A stretch of 26,780 bases of DNA. Origin: JAYUHK01 sp043767025 (GTDB lineage Bacteria; Bacteroidota; Bacteroidia; Chitinophagales; Saprospiraceae). The DNA is taken from contig JAYUHK010000185.1 of assembly GCA_043767025.1 (NCBI GenBank), positions 1 to 26,780 on the forward strand. Direction: 5' to 3'. A program made the translations under genes and the position numbers. The notes under the pieces are model-generated. The model did no database searches. It saw only the letters and a list, made by a program, of their open reading frames with translations, and was not told the origin of the DNA. This document shows, piece after piece, positions 1 through 8,203 of this stretch; the first letter of the stretch is position 1, and every line of letters begins with the position of its first letter.

Positions 1-132
1 AGACTCAAACAGTTTTCGCTTCGCCAGACGATATTTTTGCAAAAACTTGAATTTCTACAAGGCACGTCTGAAAAGACAGTGACTTTGAATAAAATGCTGT
101 TTGAAATTTTAGTAAAAAGATTTTTTGCGTAA
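1..132 (+). CDS. C-terminal fragment of an unidentified protein, cut by the window edge
   Basis: Frame 1 is open from the first base to a TAA at 130-132, giving 43 residues that end in ILVKRFFA. The composition (mixed charged and aliphatic residues, looks helical) resembles the end of a real protein, but 43 codons can also stay open by chance. I do not recognise the family. It would be convergent with the minus-strand gene that ends at 258. The upstream part lies outside the window. Confidence 0.45.
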   Translation, partial: RLKQFSLRQTIFLQKLEFLQGTSEKTVTLNKMLFEILVKRFFA

Positions 133-199
133 CGTGAGTTATATAATAATAAAAAACATAAGTGTTTGCAAAAAATTACCTATGAGTACATAACGTTGC

Positions 200-239
200 A
201 ACTAATTGACTATCAACTACTTGTGCGACTAAAAACTAA
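200..239. repeat. 40-bp direct repeat, copy 1
   Basis: This 40-nt stretch recurs at 2919-2958 with only two mismatches (38 of 40 identical). Both copies contain ACTTGTGCGACTAAAAACTA. Each copy lies just past the stop codon of a minus-strand gene: 258 for the nucleotidyltransferase, 2962 for the racemase. The rest of 133-257 is AT-rich intergenic sequence in which I see no gene. Confidence 0.8.
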
Positions 240-257
240 AAACTCAAAACTATTTAT

Positions 258-1253
258 TTATCTAAAATCAATTTCCGTATTGTCGCCGATGTTGAGGCTT
301 TGGCTCAATCCCTTGACGGACGTGTCGCTGCCGATGACCGAATTGTGGAGTACGACTTCGTTGAGTTCGGCATAGCTGCCGATGATAGAATTTTTGACGA
401 TGGCGGCGGTAATGATAGCGTTGCTGCCGATGGTGGCGTAAGGTCCGATGATGGAGTTTTTGATGGTGCAGCCTTCTCCGATGCTGACGGGGTGAATGAT
501 AATCGTGTTTTCGTACTCGGGAATGTCAATAGATTGGAGGTTATTTTTGTCGAGCAGCATGGCGTTGGTTTCGAGCAAAATCCCTTTTCGTCCGCAGTCG
601 AACCAATTATTGATTCGGTAGGTACTGAATTTGATGCCGCGATTGAGCATACACATCAGTCCGTCGGTCAGTTGTATTTCGCCGTTGGTCCTTCGGTCGA
701 GGCGGATATTCTCGTCGATACAATCCACGAGTGTTTGTACTTCTTTTATTTTGTAAAGACCGACGATTGCCATGTCGGACATCGGGATTTTTGGTTTTTC
801 TTCTACTTTTTTGACCATTCCTATTTCGTCGAACTCGACTACTCCAAATTCGCGCGGGTCTTCTACTTTTTTGACTCCCAAGCAGGAGGTTGGCTGCCGC
901 AACATTTCTTTCAAGTCTGCCTCAAAAATAATATCGCCGAGAACGATAAAAATTTCTTCGGTGTTGCGGAATGTCTTGCGCGCCGTCCAGATGGCGTGAC
1001 CCAATCCTTCTCGCTCGTGCTGGACGACAAATTCTTTTTCGAGCGTGGGATATTGTTGCTCGACGTAGTGTTGGATTTTTTCGCCCAAGTAACCGATGAT
1101 AAAAACAAATTCTTTGATGCCCGCCTCCAATAATTTGTCAATAATAAAAGCAATAATAGGTTTTCCCGCCACCGGTATCAACGGCTTGGGCTGCGTGTAG
1201 GTGTGTGGGCGCAAACGCGAACCCACACCTGCGACAGGGATAACAGCTTTCAT
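258..1253 (-). CDS. Sugar-phosphate nucleotidyltransferase with C-terminal hexapeptide repeats (long RmlA-like)
   Basis: The protein should transfer a nucleotidyl group from an NTP to a sugar 1-phosphate, making an NDP-sugar in the cytoplasm. The N-terminus has the nucleotidyltransferase signature (VAGVGSRLRPHTYTQPKPL, residues 7-25). A GDIIFE metal/nucleotide motif follows about a third of the way in. Roughly the last 80 residues are isoleucine-rich hexapeptide-like repeats (SIGEGCTI, SIIGPYATIG, NSIIGSYAEL, NSVIGSDTSV) that predict a left-handed beta-helix. At 331 residues it fits the long bacterial/archaeal type rather than short RfbA, which occurs separately at 20016-20873. The exact sugar and nucleotide cannot be told. 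It starts 22 nt after the GH3-family gene on the same strand, so the two are probably co-transcribed. Confidence 0.88.
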   Translation of the reverse strand: MKAVIPVAGVGSRLRPHTYTQPKPLIPVAGKPIIAFIIDKLLEAGIKEFVFIIGYLGEKIQHYVEQQYPTLEKEFVVQHEREGLGHAIWTARKTFRNTEEIFIVLGDIIFEADLKEMLRQPTSCLGVKKVEDPREFGVVEFDEIGMVKKVEEKPKIPMSDMAIVGLYKIKEVQTLVDCIDENIRLDRRTNGEIQLTDGLMCMLNRGIKFSTYRINNWFDCGRKGILLETNAMLLDKNNLQSIDIPEYENTIIIHPVSIGEGCTIKNSIIGPYATIGSNAIITAAIVKNSIIGSYAELNEVVLHNSVIGSDTSVKGLSQSLNIGDNTEIDFR

Positions 1254-1275
1254 ATAGGTCTTTACAACGTTTTTT

Positions 1276-2847
1276 TTAAGATTGTGTTACATTTTTTTCG
1301 TTCAAAAAATTTTCCCACTCATAAAAAATGTCTTTTTTCATCACGCGCGGAAATTTACTCTGCCCCAAAGATTTGCCGCCTTTCCGAAGCCAATCGTAGA
1401 ACATTTCGGTCGGGACTATTTTTAATATTGGCTCCGCCAATGCTGACTTTCGCTCGGTGGCGTAGTCGTCGTTGATGATTTTGAGTTCGTCGTCGATAGT
1501 TTTCATCAGCAGCTCTGCATCAACAGCCGGCTCGCAATCTATGTACCAACTGTGGCGATGGTGGTTGCCTGCCGTGATGCCGCATACCGTAAATTCATTG
1601 ATATTGACATTCAGGACTTCTTGGGCGTGACTGACGGCGTGGTTCATATTATCTACCGAAAGATGCTCGCCGCAAATGCTCAAAAAGTGTTTAGTGCGCC
1701 CTGTGATAATAATTTCGCACCGCGCTACGTCCGTGAATCGCACCGTATCGCCTATCAAATAACGCCACGCACCCGAGCAAGTACTCAACAAAAGCGCGTA
1801 ATCTACGCCTGTGGTCACTTCTTCGACCGTAAGAGCGGTGGCAGTAGGTTTTATGTTGCTGTCTTCATCAAAATTTTCTTCATTGAACGGTACGAACTCG
1901 AAGAAAATCCCGTTGTTGAGCAGCAATGCCATTGAGCGAGTTTCGGGACGGTTCTGGAAGGCGATGAAGCCTTCGGAAGCCAAATAGGAATCCATATAGA
2001 CGAGTGGGCGTGCCAAAAGTCGCTCAAAACTTTTTTGATACGGCTCAAAGGCAATGCCGCCATGCACAAAAACAGAAAGATTGGGCCACAACTCGTGGAT
2101 ATTTTTGAGTTTGTGTTTTTCGATAATTTTCTCCAAAGTCAGTTGTATCCACGACGGGATACCAGACAAAAAGCCCACGTCCCAAGTAGGTGCCAGCTCC
2201 GCAATGGCTTCGATGCGGTCGTTCCATTCGCCGATGCGGGCGATTTCGGGACCGGGTCGGTAGGAACTGCGCAGCCAGAATGGGGGTTCTTTGGCATTGA
2301 TGCCGCTCAAATCGCCAACGAAGTAGCCGCCTTTGTTTTGTAAGTCGCTCGTGCCGCCTATCATGAGCATTTCTTTGGTAAAAATATCAGAATCCAAATT
2401 GAATTTTGTGAGGCAGAAGAAGGTTTTGAGGGCTGCCTTTCGCATCGCTTTTTGCATCTCATCAGTGACGGGGATATATTTGCTGGGCGCGCCAGAAGTG
2501 CCAGAACTCAAAGCAAAATTGCGAACTTTGCCCTCCCACGTCACGTCTTCCTCGTTGTCGAGGAGGCGATGCCACCATTCGTCGTACATTTTGTTGTAGT
2601 CAAAAATCGGTACGCTGGCTTGATATTCCTCAACGGGATTGTCGCTCATCAGCAGTTCTTGAAAATCATAATGCCGTCCAAAAGCTGTATTTTTGCCCGT
2701 TTCTAATAGTTTTTTGAACGTGCGAAGCTGCATACGATTGGGTCGGAGCTGCCGAAAATCTACCGTATTGCGGATTTTGATACTCCTTTTGATGATAGCT
2801 CCTAATAAAGGTTTGGCGGTCAAGATGGGTTTTGTTTTTGTTTTCAT
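1276..2847 (-). CDS. GH3 auxin-responsive promoter family protein (acyl-adenylating amide synthetase-like)
   Basis: The 523-residue protein has the three adenylation motifs of the GH3 family (ANL superfamily). These are SSGTSGAPSK at residues 114-123 (ATP phosphate loop), SYLASEG at 287-293, and WRYLIGDTVRF at 361-371. They are followed by TGRTKHFLSICGEHLS, the hinge into the mobile C-terminal domain. Plant GH3 enzymes adenylate a carboxylic acid and join it to an amino acid. The bacterial members are largely uncharacterised, so substrate and product are unknown here. There is no signal peptide, so it should be cytoplasmic. It is the first gene of a likely two-gene unit with the downstream nucleotidyltransferase (gap 22 nt). 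No clear TAnnTTTG box was seen in the 114 nt upstream. Confidence 0.9.
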   Translation of the reverse strand: MKTKTKPILTAKPLLGAIIKRSIKIRNTVDFRQLRPNRMQLRTFKKLLETGKNTAFGRHYDFQELLMSDNPVEEYQASVPIFDYNKMYDEWWHRLLDNEEDVTWEGKVRNFALSSGTSGAPSKYIPVTDEMQKAMRKAALKTFFCLTKFNLDSDIFTKEMLMIGGTSDLQNKGGYFVGDLSGINAKEPPFWLRSSYRPGPEIARIGEWNDRIEAIAELAPTWDVGFLSGIPSWIQLTLEKIIEKHKLKNIHELWPNLSVFVHGGIAFEPYQKSFERLLARPLVYMDSYLASEGFIAFQNRPETRSMALLLNNGIFFEFVPFNEENFDEDSNIKPTATALTVEEVTTGVDYALLLSTCSGAWRYLIGDTVRFTDVARCEIIITGRTKHFLSICGEHLSVDNMNHAVSHAQEVLNVNINEFTVCGITAGNHHRHSWYIDCEPAVDAELLMKTIDDELKIINDDYATERKSALAEPILKIVPTEMFYDWLRKGGKSLGQSKFPRVMKKDIFYEWENFLNEKNVTQS

Positions 2848-2918
2848 TGTTGGTATTTTGATAGTTTTTTATTTTTGTAAATGTTTTTAAAGAATTATTT
2901 TCGATTGTATAATATGAT

Positions 2919-2958
2919 AACTAATTGATTATCAAATACTTGTGCGACTAAAAACTAA
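2919..2958. repeat. 40-bp direct repeat, copy 2
   Basis: This is the second copy of the element at 200-239, with two substitutions. It sits in the 114-bp gap between the racemase stop (2962) and the GH3 start (2847). That places it in the 3' untranslated region of the racemase mRNA or in the leader of the GH3 gene. Confidence 0.8.
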
Positions 2959-2961
2959 TTG

Positions 2962-3660
2962 CTAATAACTACTTAATGCTATTTCTACCGCTTTTTCTGC
3001 GTGGATTTTTGCGGTGCGGAATAAGTGTACTCCGATGTCGTCGGGTTGTATCAGCAGTTCGATTTCGGTGCAGCCTGCGATGATTGCTTCGGCACCATTT
3101 TGGGTCAATTTTTCAATAATTTTAAGATACGTTTGCTTCGATTCGTCTGTTATGATGCCTTTTACGAGTTCGTCGTAGATGATTCTATGCACGTCCGCAC
3201 GGTCGGCAGCATCGGGAATTATGATGTCTATATCAAATTTACTCTTGAACCGCGCTTTCAAAAAATCTTCTTCCATAGAGTATTTGGTGGCAAGCAAACC
3301 CAGTTTTTTGAATTTTTTTTTCTGGATTTCTTCAGCCGTCGCATCTACGATGTGCAGCAACGGGACGTTGAGATGTCGCTCCACAGCGTCAGCCATTTTG
3401 TGCATCGTATTGGCACAGATAACGATAATTTCCGCGCCCGCCACCTCCAATTTTTTGGCAATATCTATCATTCTCTCGGTCAGCAAGTCCCAATCTCCTT
3501 GTCGCTGAAGGTTGGATATTTCCGCAAAATCCACCGAATACATTATACATTCGCAAGAGTGCGAGTCACCTAACAATTCCTTAACCTTTCGGTTGATTAT
3601 TTGATAATACAAGTTGGAGCTTTCCCAAGACATTCCGCCGATAAGACCGATTATTTTCAT
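2962..3660 (-). CDS. Aspartate/glutamate racemase family protein (RacX/YgeA-like amino-acid racemase)
   Basis: This is a cofactor-independent two-cysteine amino-acid racemase, 232 residues from the chosen ATG at 3660. That start places MKIIGLIGGMSWESS at the N-terminus, as is usual in the family; a start 15 nt upstream would add MRPIN. Both catalytic cysteines are present: C82 in ICANTMHK and C197 in AGCTEIELL. The sequence is closer to the broad-specificity RacX/YgeA branch than to MurI, because of the GGMSWES start and the CANTMH context. The substrate is not certain. It is transcribed on its own from a good promoter at 3702-3734. Confidence 0.88.
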   Translation of the reverse strand: MKIIGLIGGMSWESSNLYYQIINRKVKELLGDSHSCECIMYSVDFAEISNLQRQGDWDLLTERMIDIAKKLEVAGAEIIVICANTMHKMADAVERHLNVPLLHIVDATAEEIQKKKFKKLGLLATKYSMEEDFLKARFKSKFDIDIIIPDAADRADVHRIIYDELVKGIITDESKQTYLKIIEKLTQNGAEAIIAGCTEIELLIQPDDIGVHLFRTAKIHAEKAVEIALSSY

Positions 3661-3701
3661 ATTTATTGGACGCATTTAGAACACCAGACAAGTGTGCAGA
3701 A

Positions 3702-3734
3702 CAAATATACGATTTATTCTGCATAAAAATCAAA
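3702..3734 (-). promoter_or_regulatory. Promoter of the racemase gene
   Basis: On the minus strand TTTG (3734-3731) is separated by 21 nt from TATATTTG (3709-3702). This matches the Bacteroidota sigma-ABfr consensus of TTTG near -33 and TAnnTTTG near -7. The ATG at 3660 lies about 40 nt downstream. Confidence 0.65.
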
Positions 3735-3749
3735 TTTGTTTCAAAAATA

Positions 3750-3832
3750 TTGACACGGACAAAAGTAGGATATTTTACTGCGAAACTTATTTTTAAGAAA
3801 CAACGTTTTTAAAAATATTATAATTATTTTTG
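3750..3832 (+). promoter_or_regulatory. Candidate promoter region for the DUF4920-HD pair
   Basis: Two partial matches are visible. TATTTTTG at 3825-3832 is a perfect TAnnTTTG box but has no TTG at the right distance. TTG at 3750-3752, 18 nt before TATTTTAC (3771-3778), has the spacing but an imperfect -7 box. Either could drive the gene at 3871. Confidence 0.3.
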
Positions 3833-3870
3833 TAAAAATTTTCTGCCATCAACATAAAAAATCAAATCCA

Positions 3871-4377
3871 ATGAAAAAATCATTCATAATGGCTGCTGCT
3901 ATAGCTGCCGTTGGACTTTTTGCTTGCCAAAATACGCCCAAAAAAGCGGAGTCCCAACCCATAGTTACTACTGGAGCGAAGCCTTTTGGAGCCGCTATTA
4001 CCGCCAACGGAGCGGTCGGCTACGACGAAATGTTGGAAAAAACAAAAACTCTCTCTAAAGATTCGTTGGCGATAAAAGTGGTCGGAAAAGTAGAGTCCGT
4101 CTGCCAAATGAAAGGCTGCTGGATGAATGTCGTATCCGAAACCGCCGGAAAAGATACGATGTTTGTGCAGTTCAAAGACTACGGATTTTTTATGCCGAAG
4201 GATATTGCGGGTAAAAAAGTGATTTTTGAAGGCTTTGCGTACCGCGAAGAAACAAGTGTAGATGATTTGCGCCATTATGCCGAAGACGAACACAAAAGCA
4301 AAGCGGAAATCGAAGCTATTACGAAGCCAAAATCAGAACTAAAATTCCTCGCGTCGGGAGTTTTGTTGCTCGAATAA
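3871..4377 (+). CDS. DUF4920 domain-containing lipoprotein
   Basis: The 168-residue protein has a lipoprotein signal peptide: a charged start (MKKS), a hydrophobic run, and a lipobox GLFAC with the acceptor cysteine at residue 19. The mature part has the DUF4920 pattern, an OB-fold-like region with VKVVGKVESVCQMKGCWM-type sequence (here from IKVVGKVESV, containing a C-x3-GCW pair), then FKDYGFFMPKD and an FEGFAYREE segment. The CxxxGCW pair suggests metal or redox binding, but this is not established. It probably resides in the periplasm, membrane-anchored. The HD gene begins 14 nt after its stop, so they likely share a transcript. Confidence 0.85.
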   Translation: MKKSFIMAAAIAAVGLFACQNTPKKAESQPIVTTGAKPFGAAITANGAVGYDEMLEKTKTLSKDSLAIKVVGKVESVCQMKGCWMNVVSETAGKDTMFVQFKDYGFFMPKDIAGKKVIFEGFAYREETSVDDLRHYAEDEHKSKAEIEAITKPKSELKFLASGVLLLE

Positions 4378-4391
4378 GTTACCTGTCTTTA

Positions 4392-4964
4392 ATGAATTTT
4401 CAAGCTGCGGAAGATTTTATTTTGAGTAAGCTGCGGCGAGAACTTTCGCATCAGCTTACTTATCACGGCGTTCATCACACATTAGATGTGTTGAGCGTGG
4501 CGGAGCATTTGTGCCGTACCGAAAAAATATCGCTTTCCAACACTACTTTGCTTCGCACTGCCGCGCTTTATCACGACAGTGGGTTCACGGTTGCTAATGC
4601 CAACCACGAAACTTTTGGCTGTGCAATAGCCAGAAGTGCGCTGCCCAACTTCGGCTACTCCAACGCCGACATCGAAAAGATTTGCGGAATGATAATGGCT
4701 ACCAAAATACCCCAAACGCCGCTCACTCGCCTTGAAGAAATCCTTTGCGATGCTGACCTCGATTATCTCGGGCGATCCGACTTTTACAGCATCGGCGAAA
4801 CGCTCTACGAAGAACTTTGCGCTTTCCAAGTGCTTGGCAGCCGCAGCGATTGGAACAATTTACAAATAAAATTTCTTCAAGCCCATCACTTTTTTACCCC
4901 AACCAACCAGCGTTTGCGCGAGCCGCAAAAGCAGCTTTTTTTAGCCGAACTTCTTCAAAAATAA
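4392..4964 (+). CDS. HD domain phosphohydrolase
   Basis: The 190-residue cytoplasmic protein has the metal-binding residues of the HD superfamily: a histidine in YHGVHHTLDV (H29 or its neighbour), the HD doublet H61-D62 in LYHDSGF, H72 in NHE, and D120 in CDADLDYLG. Such proteins hydrolyse phosphoesters, often of nucleotides or cyclic nucleotides. The substrate cannot be named. It follows the DUF4920 gene by 14 nt. Its stop is only 5 nt from the stop of the convergent serine hydrolase gene, so any terminator must lie inside coding sequence. Confidence 0.82.
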   Translation: MNFQAAEDFILSKLRRELSHQLTYHGVHHTLDVLSVAEHLCRTEKISLSNTTLLRTAALYHDSGFTVANANHETFGCAIARSALPNFGYSNADIEKICGMIMATKIPQTPLTRLEEILCDADLDYLGRSDFYSIGETLYEELCAFQVLGSRSDWNNLQIKFLQAHHFFTPTNQRLREPQKQLFLAELLQK

Positions 4965-4969
4965 TTTTT

Positions 4970-6496
4970 TTATTTCAAAATCATTTTAGCGGCAGCTACT
5001 TTTCCGACAGCGTCTTTGGCTGCCAAAAAATAAATACCCGCCGATATCGCAGGGCGAGAAAATGCACAATTACTGTTTTCTGTGATATTTTGAGTCCAAA
5101 CTATCTTTCCATGTTCGTCTGTGAGTCGCAAACTAACAGGACTTTGTAGGTTTTCCCAACTTATTATTGATGTATCTGTAAAAGGATTCGGCGATATTTT
5201 CAGCGAACTCAAAGGTATTTTTTTATCCGATTCTGCGACTCCACTTGCAGCGCAAGTGTTGTATAAATATTGAGTGTAGGCTTTGAAAGCGGCTTCTTCA
5301 GGAACAAAAAACGTGCTGCTGCTGCCGTTTGTGTAGCCCGCAGCTCCCGTGTAACCATTAGTGATGAAAACGATGCCCGATTTTTTGATAGGGTCATAAA
5401 ACATATCGCTCAACAAGCCGTAAGCATCGCCCGCGTGACCATAGAAAATTTTGTTTGGCACAATCACGTCTGCGCCCACAGTACCCAACACACGCTCTAT
5501 GCCAAGCCCCCAACTGTTGAAAAAATTGCCGTAGTTATCGCCATTTTGCCCATTGAAAGTCCACTGGTCAGAGCGCATGAGAGCCACCGTAGCGGGTTGG
5601 AGGATAGTAACATTGTTTTGATAAGTCCCATTTCCCATCAGCATTTGTAGGATTTTCGTCAGTCCCAACGCGGACACTCGAAATCCTCCCTGCGGACCAA
5701 AAGCGACTGCATTTTTACCGATTGGATAGTTGGTGTAGTCTAAAGGAGCTGGCGCAACTCCTTGAAAGTTGTCCGTTTGGGGCGTTCCACTTCGATACAG
5801 AACAGATAAATTGTTGATATTGGGCAATGAACGAACATTGAATCCGCCTATGATTTGGAGCGGCGCGAGGATACTGTCTTTCACAAAAAGGTCGAAACGC
5901 CGTCCAGAAAGTTTTTCTACCAATGTGCCAACGATGCCAAAATTGAGGTTGGAATAAATAAAAAACGTACCCGGCGACTCCGCTCGCCACATATCGGAGG
6001 TATAAAACTGCCCGTTGGGAAGCAAAATTTCTTTCAACGACGGCGGATTGGTTGGGTTGGCATAGGTGTTGGAAAGAAAATTGTCGTAGCCCGTGCCGTC
6101 CTGCAAGCCAGAGGTATGAGAAAGCAACTTGCGAAAAGTAATCGGCACGGTCGGAAAACTCGGACTTCGGACGCTGTAGCCCAGCGTGGTGCTAATGTCG
6201 TCGTCTAATCCAAACAAGCCGCGTTCATACAATTTCATCAAAGCGATAGCCGTGATAGACTTTGAGATAGACGCTATCCGATACAGCGTGCTGTCTGTGA
6301 CAGGCTTGTTGCGAGCAATATCCGACTTACCGAAGTGATAAATTTGCTGTATTTCGTTTCCACAAATTGCTATTGCCGACACCCCGACGAGCTGTTGGGC
6401 GGTGGCGGCAGAGTCCATCGCCGCCTTGAAAGTTTGGGCAGATATATTTTGATTGGCGGCAAAAACGACAAAAATAAAGGCAAAAATATTTTTCAT
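4970..6496 (-). CDS. Secreted serine hydrolase, class C beta-lactamase fold, with T9SS sorting domain
   Basis: The 508-residue protein, counted from the ATG at 6496, starts with a signal peptide (MKNIFAFIFVVFAANQNISA). A frame-extended start at 6544 would put 16 residues before that signal and is rejected. The catalytic core has the beta-lactamase/DD-peptidase motifs: SxxK at S76-K79 (SISK), YSN at 181-183, and HAG at 354-356. The last 75 or so residues (SLKISPNPFTDTS to the AGIYFLAAKD / AAAKMILK end) form a type A T9SS C-terminal domain. It should therefore be exported by Sec and carried across the outer membrane by the type IX system. Its substrate is unknown: an esterase, peptidase or amidase is possible, and this is not evidence of beta-lactam resistance. 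Confidence 0.9.
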   Translation of the reverse strand: MKNIFAFIFVVFAANQNISAQTFKAAMDSAATAQQLVGVSAIAICGNEIQQIYHFGKSDIARNKPVTDSTLYRIASISKSITAIALMKLYERGLFGLDDDISTTLGYSVRSPSFPTVPITFRKLLSHTSGLQDGTGYDNFLSNTYANPTNPPSLKEILLPNGQFYTSDMWRAESPGTFFIYSNLNFGIVGTLVEKLSGRRFDLFVKDSILAPLQIIGGFNVRSLPNINNLSVLYRSGTPQTDNFQGVAPAPLDYTNYPIGKNAVAFGPQGGFRVSALGLTKILQMLMGNGTYQNNVTILQPATVALMRSDQWTFNGQNGDNYGNFFNSWGLGIERVLGTVGADVIVPNKIFYGHAGDAYGLLSDMFYDPIKKSGIVFITNGYTGAAGYTNGSSSTFFVPEEAAFKAYTQYLYNTCAASGVAESDKKIPLSSLKISPNPFTDTSIISWENLQSPVSLRLTDEHGKIVWTQNITENSNCAFSRPAISAGIYFLAAKDAVGKVAAAKMILK

Positions 6497-6552
6497 ACAC
6501 GATTTTTTATGGAATAAGGAAAAAATAACGTTAAGTTTGGGCATAAAGTTAA

Positions 6553-6560
6553 TACTTTTG
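6553..6560 (+). promoter_or_regulatory. Candidate -7 box for the purine nucleoside phosphorylase unit
   Basis: TACTTTTG fits TAnnTTTG and lies 45 nt before the ATG. The nearest TTTG upstream (6536-6539) is too close for the normal spacing, so the match is incomplete. Confidence 0.35.
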
Positions 6561-6605
6561 GAAAAATTTAAGGCAGATTTTTCTAAAAAAACTAAAAACT
6601 AAAAA

Positions 6606-7436
6606 ATGCTAAATACTTCGCTGTTTGACCAAATACAAGAGTCGGTCGCTTTTATCAGACAACAAACAGATTTTCAGCCTCGTTTTGGTATTATTCTCGG
6701 CACGGGATTGGGCGATTTGACGGACGAAATAGAGCCAATCTGTGAAATCGAATACACTCAAATCCCTCACTTTCCGACGGCTACCGTGCAGAGCCACAAA
6801 GGAAAATTAGTGTTTGGGACGTTGGCAGGACAGCCGGTGGTAGTCATGGCTGGGCGTTTTCACTTCTACGAGGGATACTCCATGCAGCAAGTGACGTTTC
6901 CAGTCCGAGTACTGCAGTTTTTGGGCATCGAATATTTGTTTATTTCCAACGTGGCGGGCAGCACCAATGCCGCCATCGAAGCAGGCGATTTGGTATTTGT
7001 AAAAGACCACATCAATCTGCAACCCGAAAATCCGTTGCGCGGCTTCAACGATGAGCGATTGGGTCCTCGTTTTCCCGATATGCTCCATACCTACGACAAA
7101 ACGTTGATAAACAAGGCATTAGATATTTCAAAAAAACATTCTATCCGAGCCTCGGAAGGCGTATATGTAGCTTTGCAAGGTCCGAACCTCGAAACTCCCG
7201 CCGAGTACGAGTATCTGCACCGCATCGGCGGCGACGTGGTCGGTATGTCCACCGTCCCCGAAGTATTGGTGGCGCGGCATGGCGGACTTTCAGTTTTTGT
7301 GGTTTCGGTCGTGTCGAATAAATGCTATCCGCCGAGCGAAATCCAAGTGACCACTGTGGAAGCGGTCATCGCTTTGGCGCGCGCGACAGAGCCAAAGCTC
7401 CGCCTTTTGCTGAAAGAATTGCTGCTGGCAATATGA
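6606..7436 (+). CDS. Purine nucleoside phosphorylase (trimeric PNP/MTAP family)
   Basis: The 276-residue enzyme cleaves purine ribonucleosides with phosphate to free base and ribose 1-phosphate (purine salvage). Family landmarks in order are GTGLG at 32-36 (phosphate loop), H64 in VQSHKGKL, RFHFYEGY at 84-91, SNVAG at 114-118, QGPNLETPAE at 191-200 with the base-contacting glutamate, GMSTVPE at 213-219, and N238 in SNKC. The glutamate and asparagine pair favour 6-oxopurines (inosine, guanosine). The length is normal for the trimeric class. It probably forms an operon with the RsmI-like gene that starts 32 nt downstream. Confidence 0.92.
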   Translation: MLNTSLFDQIQESVAFIRQQTDFQPRFGIILGTGLGDLTDEIEPICEIEYTQIPHFPTATVQSHKGKLVFGTLAGQPVVVMAGRFHFYEGYSMQQVTFPVRVLQFLGIEYLFISNVAGSTNAAIEAGDLVFVKDHINLQPENPLRGFNDERLGPRFPDMLHTYDKTLINKALDISKKHSIRASEGVYVALQGPNLETPAEYEYLHRIGGDVVGMSTVPEVLVARHGGLSVFVVSVVSNKCYPPSEIQVTTVEAVIALARATEPKLRLLLKELLLAI

Positions 7437-7468
7437 TTTTTTATTAAAAACTGTAAATATTTTCGTCT

Positions 7469-8194
7469 ATGACAACCCACAAGCTACCCAAAGGAAAACT
7501 TTATTTGTTGCCTGCGCCGTTGGGCGAAGGCGGCGAAACCGCGATACCCGATTATGCGGTAGCGCAAATGCGGCAGCTGACTTTTTTTGTCGTAGAACGC
7601 TCCAAAACTGCTCGCCGATGGCTCAAATTTTTGCAGCACCCAACGCCTCAAAACCAGCTCCATGTAGAAGAGCTAAACGACCAAACGCCGCCGTCGGAAT
7701 GGCAAAATTTTCTCGCACCTGCCGAAAACGGCAATGACATAGGTTTGCTTTCGGAGGCGGGCTGCCCTGCCATTGCCGACCCGGGAGCAGAGTTGGTGCG
7801 CTTGGCGCACGAGAAAGGAATTGAAGTAGTGCCGTTGGTGGGTCCGTCGTCTATTTTGTTGGCGTTGATGGCTTCGGGAATGAATGGGCAGCGTTTTTGT
7901 TTTCACGGATATTTGCCCGTCAAACCACCAGAGTTGGCGGCTGCGCTGCGCGACTTGGAGCAGCAGTCGCAACAAATGAAACAAACCCAAATTTTTATCG
8001 AAACGCCTTACCGAAACAATAGTTTTGTAGAAACCGCGCTCAAAACATTGTCGCCGAATACTCGTTTTTGCATCGCCGCCGACCTCACGCTGCCCACCGA
8101 ATACATCGTGAGCGGAACGGTGCAATCCTTTAAAAATAAAACGTTGCAGGAACTTCACAAACGTCCAGCTATTTTTTTATTGCTCAAAAGTTGA
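7469..8194 (+). CDS. SAM-dependent tetrapyrrole-methylase-fold protein, RsmI-like
   Basis: The 241-residue protein belongs to the tetrapyrrole methylase fold and most resembles RsmI, which 2'-O-methylates C1402 of 16S rRNA. Matching parts are LYLLPAPLGEGGE at 11-23 (RsmI: ATPIGNLGD), LLSEAGCPAIADPG at 93-106, and VVPLVGPSSILLALMASGM at 120-138. The protein is shorter and diverged: the PIGN/D loop has become PLGEG, and RsmI's acidic AEDTR motif is replaced by VERSKTARR. It may be a divergent RsmI paralogue with another target. It lies in an apparent operon after the nucleoside phosphorylase and ends 9 nt from the convergent hydrolase. Confidence 0.82.
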   Translation: MTTHKLPKGKLYLLPAPLGEGGETAIPDYAVAQMRQLTFFVVERSKTARRWLKFLQHPTPQNQLHVEELNDQTPPSEWQNFLAPAENGNDIGLLSEAGCPAIADPGAELVRLAHEKGIEVVPLVGPSSILLALMASGMNGQRFCFHGYLPVKPPELAAALRDLEQQSQQMKQTQIFIETPYRNNSFVETALKTLSPNTRFCIAADLTLPTEYIVSGTVQSFKNKTLQELHKRPAIFLLLKS

Positions 8195-8203
8195 GAAACG
8201 CAT

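Noticed and set aside
166..375. 69-residue open frame at the left end
   Set aside because: It begins with a TTG in AT-rich intergenic sequence, overlaps the 3' end of the nucleotidyltransferase on the other strand and has no protein-like features.
300..1133. 277-residue open frame on the plus strand
   Set aside because: It is the antisense shadow of the nucleotidyltransferase, with low-complexity D/F/V-rich translation and no recognisable domain.
4970..6496. Beta-lactamase giving antibiotic resistance
   Set aside because: The SxxK, YSN and HAG motifs are shared by esterases and peptidases of the fold. The T9SS tail and divergence do not support a resistance role.
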